Under the pieces are notes generated by a model. The model made no database searches and was not told the origin of the DNA. It was given only the letters and a program-made list of their open reading frames with translations. A stretch of 22,144 nt of DNA from Protostelium mycophagum (Eukaryota > Evosea > Variosea > Protosteliida > Protosteliaceae), in NCBI GenBank assembly GCA_002081555.1, contig MZNV01000997.1:1-22144 (forward strand), given 5' to 3'. Position numbers and translations under genes: made by a program. This document shows, piece by piece, positions 1 through 10,700 of the stretch. The number at the start of each line of letters is the position of its first letter. Within the stretch, counting starts at the first letter, position 1.

Positions 1-60
1 GCAATCAGTGGAATTGCTGGTGAGATTTTCTTGTCAATAAACAACTAAAGACATCCAGGG

Positions 61-544
61 ATGGGCTTAGTAAGAGCTTTCGTGAGACAACAACACTTTA
101 AGAGGATGATTTTCGAGAATCCAGAATTTAGGAAGATGTTTCTTGGTGAGCAGCCTCTGAGCACAGCTCCATTATCGGAGCTTTTCGACAGAAATACTGA
201 CATTAAATAGATGGGACATTAACAAGGCATGACATGTCAAAATTCTATAGACAAGCAAGATGGGGCCACCTGGATAACAATGCAGCCACTGCTGCCACAG
301 GTGATGCCATTTCCTGATAATCACCCTTTGACTGGTTGTAGATGCTCAAGTGAATATGAACTTTGAGAATTTCAGACCAAATTGGGGGTATTGGGGCACG
401 AACGGACGCAACCCATACTGGGGTGGATGTGCCCCTCGAAACTTTGCTGAGAAATCAGCCGAAAAAGTCCAAGAGGTAGTTCAGACTGCCGAGAAGGAGG
501 CAATCAAGATGGCAGACAAGATAAGAAAGGAAACTCAACTTTAA
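61..544 (+). CDS. Small three-exon gene, unknown function (left copy)
   Basis: Exons 61-145, 211-300 and 342-544 join in phase (85+90+203 nt) into 125 codons ending in TAA. The introns are GT-AG, and the second ends in TTGTAG. The protein starts MGLVRAFVRQQHFKRM. Residues about 60-85 are rich in Asn, Trp, Gly and Tyr (for example FRPNWGYWGT). The end is a charged Lys/Glu/Ala helix with final residues RKETQL. I see no signal peptide or membrane segment and do not recognise the family. The bases before the ATG read like a 3' splice site (ATCCAG), so an upstream exon beyond the window is possible. A second copy of the last codons lies inverted at 22084-22144, so this is one of a duplicated pair. 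Exon structure is fairly sure; function is unknown. Confidence 0.6.
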
Positions 545-550
545 ATTCGG

Positions 551-556
551 AATAAA
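551..556 (+). promoter_or_regulatory. Polyadenylation signal AATAAA
   Basis: AATAAA lies six bases after the stop codon of the 61-544 gene. The same arrangement (stop, a few bases, AATAAA) is kept in the inverted right-hand copy, which supports it as the real 3' end signal. Confidence 0.6.
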
Positions 557-572
557 CAGCTGTTGATTGATC

Positions 573-824
573 TTTTTTGGATTGTCCAAATCCAAGCTCG
601 TCACAGACACATCGTTGATGGAGATGCTTCTTGCGAAAAGTCGTTGCACTCCTTCGTCACGTGCAGACTTGTACTTCAAAACCAATTAAAAACACTCTTT
701 TTTGGATTGTCCAAATCCAAGCTCGTGGTCACAGACACATCGTTGATGGAGATGCTTCTTGCAAAAATTCGTTGCACTCCTTCATCACGTGCAGACTTGT
801 ACTTCAAAACCAATTAAAAACAGA
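573..824 (+). repeat. Two tandem copies of a ~125-bp unit
   Basis: Unit one begins at 573 and unit two at 698; both open with TTTTTTGGATTGTCCAAATC and run to a shared CAATTAAAAAC. Unit two carries GTGGTCACAG where unit one has GTCACAG. The single copy in the right arm of the inverted repeat matches unit two better. The units lie in the 3' flank of the small gene. They can be read as ORFs, but the AATAAA at 551 and lack of codon logic argue for untranslated sequence. Confidence 0.85.
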
Positions 825-839
825 TTCAATTTTTGTTTA

Positions 840-1453
840 GAGTTGCTCTAAAGGCAAACTTCCTTGCATTTTTTGATAGAATAAAATATCATATACTTGG
901 TGAGCATGCTGTGATGTATTTCTGTTTTCCCTCGACTACTTTATGGGGGCTGCGCTGACTGCGGTCATTGATGTTTTTATGAATCGTGTGCGATTGATCG
1001 ATCGTGTCGTCTTTTGAACTGAGACAAATTCATGATCATCTGCTTTATGCTCTCGCGACACATCATCGCAGTTTGGAAAGGCAATGTACCAAAAAAGAAC
1101 CCAAAGGGTACGGTCAACTGTTGATATTAGACAATACCTGTTGACTGTCATGATCTACCATGCACCATCACTCGCTCAATTTGAGACAATTGTGGCAATG
1201 TTTTGCAGGGGATTTCAAAATGCCACAGTGTTGGGAAAGAAAAGCAAAAAATTTGATGAGATGTTTACCATGATGACAGCTGTTGTTCTTGTCTACAACA
1301 ATACATGGGTGTGTAGGGAGTTCAAAGCCAAAGCATCCCTCGTAGCCATTCCTGGAAATTATTTATCTCTTGTGGCTTTTCTTGGAAGATGTGCCAACAA
1401 CTAGCCTGATCTATTTTTAGAAGATCTTGGGCTTTACAACTCAGAAAAACAGA
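840..1453. other. Intergenic stretch, no supported gene
   Basis: This lies between the left repeat arm and the 3' end of the giant minus-strand gene. A plus-strand ATG-to-stop frame covers 1084-1404 (106 codons), but I see no recognisable motif, splice signal or matching family in it, so I do not call it a gene. Confidence 0.4.
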
Positions 1454-1459
1454 TTTATT
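1454..1459 (-). promoter_or_regulatory. Polyadenylation signal AATAAA of the giant gene
   Basis: On the minus strand AATAAA lies 102 bases past the TAG at 1561. If a last intron at 1492-1571 is removed, it lies 28 bases past a TGA at 1487-1489. The spacing fits other genes here better in the spliced version. Confidence 0.45.
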
Positions 1460-1560
1460 TCTTCGCTTTGGTACCCTTTGAGACATTCAGCCTGCCAAAA
1501 GAGAAATTTGTAGACGGTCCACCCCCTGCTGACGTCATCATCTACACCCCTTTCGACAAT

Positions 1561-1744
1561 CTACAACGCACCTGAGCTGTCACCGACCATATTGTGCTTC
1601 TCCAAAAACTCTTCGAGGCTCTGCCAGCCTCCTCCGACCCGGACGACAAGTCTACCGTTGACATTTCTGACGTGGATTGTAGTGTTGCCGTCTATCAAAT
1701 ATTTCCCATTTCCAATGCGCTCGATTGTGCTGGGAAGAGTCATT
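1561..1744 (-). other. GAS2-like (GAR) domain, last exon of the giant gene
   Basis: The last exon reads IERIGNGKYLIDG, then IHVRNVNGRLVVRVGGGW, then SLEEFLEKHN. This is the GAS2 core (GKY..., VR, VRVGGGW..L..FL.KH), a microtubule-binding module of GAS2 proteins and spectraplakins. The cysteines that hold zinc in animal GAS2 domains are absent, so the fold is trimmed. The exon joins 1964-2099 in phase (GC|A, giving Ala-Met). A stand-alone 60-codon gene starting at 1743 is the alternative. Confidence 0.75.
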
Positions 1745-4700
1745 CTTTATATCTTTAGAGGTGCGATGTTATGGCCTGGCTTCGCCTTCTGGCTTTCATG
1801 AGACGGTAAGGACACGGTTATTACCGTGAACCTTATTGATAAAGACTTTAGCATCTGGAAGATACAATGTTGTTGATTTTCTTTGCAAGAAATCTCAATG
1901 CGTTTTGCGGCTGAGCCTTTGAAAAATTTGCAAAAAAAGAGCGGGGGGAGGGATCGAACTCACGCTGGGACAAATCCGGATTGCCATGAATTGTCGAGAT
2001 ACTTGGAGAACAACTCATCGACAGCATCTCCTCTGGCGGGTTTGAAGGCGGGCTTCACAGGGGCTGCTTTTTTGTCTGTTTTAAATCTCCTGGCGCGACC
2101 TTTATCATTCAGAATTGGCTCGTTGTAGATGGATTTATTTTTCCAAGAAAAAAAGAATATTTAAATTAAATAAGTGATCATCTACAACATTGTAGACTAA
2201 GAGTTCACCTTCTCTCTCGATGTCTTGTTTGCTTCTGGGCTGTCTTGTAGATCTTAACCATTTCCAAACGTGTGGCTCGAATAACTTGGGGGTCAACTTT
2301 TCGCTCAACACGATGATGACGTCACCGCGTCTTCCCACATGTGGGCTGATCTATTTTCAGGACATGTTCTAAATTTCAGGGAATTTCACTCACATCAAAG
2401 CGTTTGCGTCGGGACTGGCCAATACGATGCGTACGCATCCGGAGTTTGCGGAATACCTCCCGCGGAGTTGAGAGAGGGCTCTCGTTCTGTTGCTCCAAAC
2501 TCTTGGTGGTATTTTTCTTCCATTTTTACCGTTGTAGAGGGCGTCGATGGAAGAACTCCACAAGAATCTTCCGGCCTGAAATTTCGATGAGTTTTCAGAT
2601 GTAGATGTGATCAACAATTTTTTTTCAATTTGGCTTTTAAAAAATTTTCGTGCAGTGTGGCAGTGAGGTAGAGCCACAGCTCCATAAGGCTCTTTGGATG
2701 TTTTTTAGTTTGTAAAACAAAAATAATTGTCCACTGACCTCTCTGCGAGTGATTGGATTATTAGAATATCTCCACTTGGTAAAGACGGCTCTGCATGGCT
2801 TGCCGTTCTTGCGCAGTGTGAAAAATGCTCCGGGGCCGGCAGAATCTTCGGGTATAAAGGCTGTTGCCGGGGCGGGTTGCTCGAGGTAACGATCTAAGGT
2901 TAGATCTGGCTTAGATCTCTGGATCTGTGATATGTCAATACTTTTTCACGCCAAAAAAAGTTCGAGATGGCACATTTTCAAAAATGTTTTCCCGCCAAAT
3001 CTATATTTTGAAATTCGAACCTTAACGGGCGTTGGAACGTCTCCTTCTTGAGGATTCTCGGGAGCTGTGTAAGGCTCTCCAAGGTCCATTGTAGTTCCAG
3101 CTAACCACTCTGGAATATTCCCGGAAAAGTGTTGCTGGATATAAGGGTGCTGATCCAGTGGTCCAATAAAATAGTCTCTGATAGCGCGGAGAAGCACCTA
3201 AATATTTTCGGTGAATTTTCGAGGAAATTTCGTTGAAAATTGGATGTTTTAGATCGCCAAGTTTGTCCGAATTTTGCGTGAAATATTAATAAAAAAGGAC
3301 GAAGATATTTCACGATCTACAACGGTGTAGATACTCACCTCCTCATGAAAAACTCCGGCAGATTTTGGATCTGATAGATCTGGCATCGGGTACAGATCGT
3401 CACCAACAGATACATCCACGGGTAAATTATTGTCCTCCAAAAATCCAGCAAGAGAGTGCGCAGAGAGGTCATCAGTACATCTCACACCCCTATATGACGT
3501 CATCACATGATATCATGAGCTATTTTTATGAGAGAATCTCGCACATTTTTTCAAATTTCTTGTCATATCTCTCATCTACATCGAGCCACTTACAATTTTT
3601 CGGATCCGGGCTCCGATACCGCGGTACAGAACCCAAACGGTAACAATTCCAGGAACAGAGGGTCATCATACACCGCCTCTTTCCCGAAGCTGAAGTATCC
3701 GGAGGCCAGAATGATGGCTCTTTCCAAGAGCTCAGGTTCCGCAAGCAAATCGCTGTAAGCCCGCCTGTTGACTTCGACTGGGGTGCGGTCCTCGTTAATG
3801 TCCACGTCGGTATCTGTGGGATTCAGTTTCCCGCCAAAATTTCTGATTTGAAATTTGAATGGCGATCTACAACTGACCGAAGGGGTTGATGGGTGGGGCG
3901 GGGAGAAACTCTTTGGTATAGCTGTCTAACTTCTTTTCGCATAGTTGGTCCTCGGACTTTGGCAGATCTGCGTCATTTGCTTTGAGGACGGAGTTTGCGT
4001 AATCGGAAGAGTGACGGTAAGAACCGCGAAGTGTCTCCGAGACGCGGGCCTGAGGATTTGAGATTTTTCCCGCCAAAAGATGATATTTGAAATTCGAATG
4101 GGTCACCTTTAGTTCTTCATCCTTGGGAAGTGCTCCGAGTTTAGAAACATAGTCTTGTACCTTGATGACGTCAGAGTTGTAGATACTCGGAAAAATTCGG
4201 AAAAACTCACCTGGGCAGAGTCGTCGAATGCGCCGAGATTGGCGATGACGTCATCATTCTTGATATCCCTACTGACACTCTGAACTTTTTAGAGATTTCT
4301 CTGAAGTTTCACAGAGATTTCAGAGAAAATTCGCGTTCGTCACCTGCAGGGATGCGTCGCTTCCGGAGAGTAGGAGGAAGATTTCTTTTTTGCAGCCCCA
4401 CTCCCTGCTGATTTGCGCGGGAAAGTTTTGTCCACCCTTGGTATTCAGTTTCTCGCTCTCATCTACAACGACCAACAATCTTCCGTTGTTTTTGGCGGGA
4501 AGATTTCCCTCCAATTTCGCCAACTGCTTGGCGAGTTGTATATCTACAACCCTCTCCGGAGACTTTGAGACTTGTTGTACCAGATCTAAAAATGGATCTG
4601 AGCCCAAGATCTCCTTGGGGCGGGCCTGTGCCAAAGTCCAGTGATAAGGTTTGACTTGTGAATTTTCTGGCTCCGAGTTTGCGACGAATGAATCAAAAGC

Positions 4701-7700
4701 GAGAAGGCGGGAAAGTAGTAACGACTAGTTTTCTTAGCTCGAAATTTAAAAATTCAAAAAAAATAATCTGAATTTCGTTTCGATAAAAATGAATCTCTGC
4801 AGCATTTTTCTGAACGCGACAGATTTTCCCGCCAAAAAACGGATCAATCTACAACGCCTGAAATTCCACATTTAAAGCATATACATCGAGTCAAGTTGTC
4901 AAACCTCACCTTCCACAGATGTGCGGCTTTGGACTTGGCCTCCAGCCTCGCGGCAGCGCTGGGCGCCTTCAGCTTTGACTTTTCCTCCAACTTTTCGTTT
5001 TCGGAGTTTATGGCGTCTACAACCCAGGCCAGATCTCCGCTTCCGGAGTCATCGGAGTTTGCGGAGAAATAAAGTCCATAGGAGGAGCTCAGGGCCTCCA
5101 GGGACGATCTAGTTTTTCCGGATCCTTTGGGAAAGTCAATTTTCGAATTTTAAATGGTGGAATTGGCGCCATTTACCATGACAACTAATAAAAATATGAT
5201 AAAATTATTTTTTTGTGATCATTTTTTCGGCTTGTGGCGAATATTTAAATTTGAAATTTGAATTTAGGTTTTCAGTTATTTGTCGCGATTCCCACCTGGT
5301 CCGCCCAACAATAGTCCTGTTGTAGATGTAGATCTCTCAAAAAGATCTAAGATCTGTAATGCTCCGTCGGAAACTCCAGGTGATGACGTCACTGGACCAG
5401 CGGGTCCGTTCTCCACCACAGACTGTCAAGATTCAGTGAAATTTCGCAACAGAAAACCCCCCATCCATCTACAATTGCAGGCAAAGCCACAAAAGCGAGA
5501 GAAATTCAATTGTTTTTTTTTCATTTCTGTGCCATCTACACCGTTGTATTCTTACCTTTTGTTCGGAACTCTCTGCTCTGACCATGGGGGACCCTTGGGG
5601 CTCTGGTGAATCTGTTTTCTTCGGGGTTGTAACGGCCTCTTTGCTCTTCAATTTCGACTGAAAATTTCAGGAAATTTCACGAAAAGAATTGCGATTTTTC
5701 TTTGAAATTTCGGTGAATTTTTTCCAGTGATTTTCATAAAAATTTACGGCAGATGGAGACGGAATATTAGATTTTCCGGAGGCCGCGGGAGATCCCTTAC
5801 TGGTCGCAACTGGGAAATTTCAGCGAATTTTCGACGAAATTTCGCGATCCTCACTCTTCTTGCTGCCTGGTGCTGCAAGTTTGGAAGGTGTAGAAGGTTT
5901 CTTTGGACTCTCTTCTGGCGGTTGCACTTTGTCCTGAGCGAATGAGCCAGGGTTCGATACCTCACACCGACTTGATTTTTAAGATTCACCTGAGAGGTAT
6001 TGAGGCGGGCGCTGGCGCGGTTCGCGGATTCTGAAGGGCTTCGGAGATCCTGTGGGGGTCAGGGTTCGAGTCTTTCCACCGATCATTTTTCTATTTTGTA
6101 CTCACGTCGACCGAATTTGCTTGGTTTCCGTCGTCCTCTACGAAGTGTCAGAGTTGTTGGTGAAATGATTCATTTTTTGGAATTTCGGGTTCAAAATTTG
6201 AAACATATTTATTGGCGGGAGAATGCGTGATTTTTCAGACGAATTCTTCAAATTGCTCTTTTGAAATAAATAAAAGATTATGCACCTTCGGTTTGCAGAT
6301 CTTTGGATTGCATCTTCTCTTCAATCTGTTCCAAACCATACAAGACAAGATCTGGATCTCCCGCCGAATTCGCGGGAATTTTCGCGGAAATGATACGGTC
6401 CTTGTTGGGGTGCTTGGGGTGGGGGGTGAAGGTTGGAGGTCTCAAGGTCTGGTCAAGAGCGCGGTTTCTGCTCTGAGAAAAGTCAGTGAAACTTCAACTT
6501 AAACAACAAATGTACCTGTTCTGCAGCACCGGAGCGGAATAATCTGGCAGACTACAACGAGTTAATTTCATTTCTTACGCAGAATCGCCAAATTAAAAAA
6601 TAATTTTTTTAAAAATAAAAAATAATTGAAATCAAAAAATTTCCAAAAATACCCACTTGTTCCTGGAACATCTTCTCCCACTCTGCTTCCTCTCTTTGCG
6701 GTTTTTCGCGCTCTTTTTTGTCCTTCTCTTGCCTCTCCTCTTCCTCTTTCCGCGCTTTTTCGGCGAGATCTCTGCGAAATTTCTCTTCGGATTCTTGGCG
6801 GGCCTTTTCTTCGGCTTCTTTTTTGCGTTTTTTTTCTTCCCTATTCTTTTCGTCCATTTCTTTCCTCGCTTTTTCCTGGAATTCTCTCAGTAAATTTCTC
6901 GGAGAATTCGGGAAATTCGAAATTCTAAAAATAGATCTTTCACACAATGAAAAAAAGACGACCTCCTGATCTTTCTTGGATTTTTCTTCGGATTCTCTGC
7001 GAGATTTCTCTTCTTCATCTTTTCTTCTGAACTCATCGAGTCTTGCTTTTTCGTCTTTTCTGGCTTTTTCCGCCAACTCCTTCTGCTTTTTCTTCGCCTC
7101 TTTCTGTGATTTTTCCTGGAATTTTCAGAGAATATTCTCGGGACATGACCGTTGTAGACGGTGAAATTTCCGGGAAATCTCGCCTCGGCTTCCTTCTTGG
7201 ATCTCTCTTCTTGCTCTTTCTTGGATTTTTCGTCCTGCTCTTTCTTCAACTTTTCCTCGAAATCTCTGCGACTTTTCTCCTCTTGCTCCCTCTTGGCTTT
7301 TTCTTCGCTTTCTTTTCTTTTTTTTTTCTGCTCTTTTTTGGATTTTTCTTCCGCCCTTTCTCTAGACCGTTCCTCGGCCGCTTCTTTCTTCAACTTTTCC
7401 TCGAAATCTCTGCGACTTTTCTCTTCTTGCTCCCTCTTGGCTTTTTCTTCGCTTTCTCTCTTGGATTTTTCTTCAGCTTCGCGTTTGGATTTTTCTTCGG
7501 CTTTCAGGCGCTTTCTCTCCGATTTTTCGGATAATTCTTGTTGATCTTTTTCGGATCTTTGTCTTTGCTCCGAGATGCGCTGGTCTTCCAGGGACCGTCG
7601 GAACTCGTCGTCTTTTTCCTGGAAATCTCGGTGAGATATCATGGAAGACCAAAACGTTGGAAAGTTATGACAAAAGCAGAGATTCAATATTATTGATACG

Positions 7701-10700
7701 GAAAATTGTTTTTCAAGTTTTTTAATAAATGAAATTAAGGGGGGAAAATACGAATAAAAAAATATTAATAATAAATACTGAAGAAAATAGTAGAAAAAAT
7801 TGAATACTAGAATAGAAAACACCAAAATTTTAAAAATAGAAGAATGAAAACTAGAACAAATAATATCACAAGAATAAATATCAATAATAAATACTAGAAT
7901 AAAACATAGTAGAATAAAATACCTTTCTGGCGGCATCCTCTTCCCTCCTAGCCTTCTCGTTATTGGCCATCTGTGCCAATAATTCTTCAACTTTTTGACG
8001 GAGGTCTTTCGTGATGGCCCGTTCTTCCGCTGAATTTTCTCAGAAATCTCATGTCTTTTTCCGTGAAATTTCGGGTTCGAGTTTCAATTTTTTGAAACGA
8101 TGGGGATATTTACAACGCACCTAATTGGGACATGTATTTGGCGTGTTCTTCATCGGATAATTGTTTGGATTTGTCCGCGTGGGAAGATCTTAAAGACTCC
8201 ATGTTTCGTTGTAAATTGGCAGAGTCTTGTCTACAACGAGTCAAATAAAAGTCGATTAAACTTTGGGCTTATTGCAGATTTATAAAACACATGGAAGACT
8301 GCAGAAAATCGGCAGAGTTATGAATGAAATTTGGAAGAAATTTCACCTCAATTGCTCTAATTCTGCCAAGAGTTTGGTGTTTTGGTCCAACAACGATTTC
8401 TCTCTGTCTTGGCTCTGTGCGTAAGAGGAATTCAACTACAACGATTAATTTCACCTTGAATTTCTATATTTCTAGGAAATTTGCAAATATTTTTTGCGTG
8501 TGCCATTATTATAATTTTATTATATTATTTTCGTGCGTGTTTTTTTCTGGAAACAGTGGGTCCGCAAAACCCGCGACAACAATCGAGATATCGTACACTC
8601 ACCTGGGAAAATTTCTTGGAACTGTCATCCTTGTGCTCATCCAAAGTCTTCTTTGACTTTTCCGATTCTTTTTCGAGAATTTTCTTGAAATTTCAGAAGA
8701 TTTTCTGACGTGTCACGTGACATTTTCAAGTCGGAAAAAATTGCCCGAATTTCAATATTAAAAATTCCCAAAAGAATTCACGAAATTTCACCTGGTTTTC
8801 AGCGAGTTTTCTCTTATACTCCTCGATCTCCTCCGCTTGCTTCGTGTGCTCCTCTGTCAACTGTCGCATCTTGCCGTTCAATTCAGCCTCTGAAGCCAAT
8901 CTCAAGGCCTCGAAGGACTGCCTGAGGCCTGTGGACTCTCTCAATTGTTTTTTGATCTCCTCTCTATCTTTATACGTGGCTTTGGCCCTGAGATTTGAGT
9001 GAATTTTCGTTGAAATCTCATCTGTTTTATGGGGATAAAACTGGAGAAAAATTGGAGAAATTTCTGTTGGTTTTTCTACGAAGGTTTCAAGAATATATGA
9101 CACGAGTTCGAAGCGGTAGTGATGGTACTTGGAATTCTTTCGTGAAATTTCAGCGAAATTTCACTCACTTTTCCTCGGCTTCCCTGATCTTCCCCTCCAT
9201 TTCTCTCTTTTCAGAGTCGCAGAGTGCGTGCTTCTCGCTGAGATTATTATATTTACCTTGAAGGTCTTGGTGCTCAGCCTTGAGTTGGTTGTATCTTCTC
9301 TCTAATTCTCTATAGCGATCGTCCAAGTCGTTGTACCTGCGAAATTTCAATGAAATTTCGGAGAAAAAAACGTCTTCAAAAAAGTATTTTTTGATGTTTT
9401 TTTACTTGCAACAATGTTGACGATCTACAATGCTCTAGATGTTATTTTTACATACTTCTTGACGTGGTCTGCAGAAGCCAACAAGGAGGCGTTGCGAGAG
9501 TCTTCGTTATCGTTAAGATTCTTCTCTGCTTGAGCCTGAAATCTTTATAAAAAAATCAAGTTATTGGTTATATCAGTGGTAACAATTTGGATGTTTGCGA
9601 AAATCACGGTCTCATACCGTGACTTATCACGGTAACTACCCCACTCTTTAAGTTCAAAACCGTACTACCGCAACACCGTCACATTCGAACAAAACCATCG
9701 GAAAATTCCGCGAAATTTCACCTTGGTATCCTCGTGAGATCTCTTCTCAGCGTCTAGTTTTTGTTTTAGAGCTTCAATCGCCTTCCGCAACTCTTCGCTT
9801 GCAGATTTTTCGGCATTCATATCACTCTGGTGCTTCTCTCTATTCTGATTGACCTGCCTGAATAATTGATCCCTCTCCTTCTCCGTCTACAACTCGTCAG
9901 GATAGTGTTAAAAATGTAGACATTGATGTCGACAGATGTTGTCATGAGGACGTCTTTTCACGAAAGTGTATGTGTTCTGGCAGCTTGGGACGTTTATATA
10001 CGTGCTGCCTTGCGGTAGTTACCGCGAGCATGCGCTCGGCCAACAAATCACCAAAAGACGCTCAAAAAACTTTACAATAAAAATCCACTTTGATGCATCT
10101 TCACAATTCGAATTTCTGTACCACGATCTTTCCACTTGTGATATCATATCAAGACGTTGTGACATCACATATGATATCTTACCGCGATGAGACGCTCGTC
10201 GACGTCCTTGGAGCCGGTGTACAGCACATTGTTGATGACAGGTCTGCCCTCCACTCTCTCGGTATCGTCTGTGGGGGCAGTGAGATCCTCTTTCCAAACG
10301 CCGTCCACGTTGTACTGACACGTGTCAGAAATTTCGGCGAAATTTCGAGAATTTATCGTGGAGATTTCTGGGGATTTCGAGGAAAACTCACTTTGTATAG
10401 ATATTTGGTTCGTGGTTGTAGACCGTCGACACGAGTGACCACCTCAGTATCTCCCGCCTTCTCCGGGGACATTTTCTGTACACTGTCAGGAACAATCATC
10501 GAAATCTCCGTGAAATTTCACCTGAATCTTCCATCCGTTGAATTGACCTCCAACACCGACTTCTTTGCCTCCATAAGGCCATCTGAAGGTATAGCTGCAA
10601 TTATTTTAATATTTTATTGCATTATTTTTATTTATTTTAATTTATTTTAATTTTTTGGCATGTCAAAAATATTCAAATTTGTTTATTTGACATGTGTCAA

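Larger units (their letters stand above)
484..839 (+). repeat. Left arm of a long inverted repeat
   Basis: This stretch reappears as its reverse complement at 21914-22144. It covers the last codons of the small gene, its AATAAA and its 3' flank. The copies differ at only a few positions: two in the coding part, one just after the stop, and a 125-bp unit present twice here and once on the right. On this side the match ends at 839. On the right it runs to the window edge and probably continues. The arms enclose about 21 kb of apparently ordinary genes, so an inverted segmental duplication is more likely than a transposon terminus. Confidence 0.85.

Noticed and set aside
563-840. Overlapping open frames in the 125-bp tandem repeat
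   Set aside because: They lie just after a stop codon and AATAAA, and the frames differ between units, so they look like untranslated repeat sequence. A C/D-box snoRNA was considered from TTGATGGAGATG, but no D box was found.
1084-1404. 106-codon plus-strand frame
   Set aside because: No recognisable motif, no family resemblance and no splice support. It stays possible but unsupported.
5940-6090. GGTTCGA motifs resembling tRNA T-loops (also near 1950)
   Set aside because: The flanking stems do not pair as a T arm, no D arm or anticodon arm surrounds them, and all sit inside short introns of the giant gene.
6626-7544. Plus-strand frames rich in Phe, Ser and Leu that look like membrane proteins
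   Set aside because: These are the antisense of the Lys/Glu-rich repeats (AAR/GAR codons read as TTY/YTC). The minus strand keeps phase across introns.
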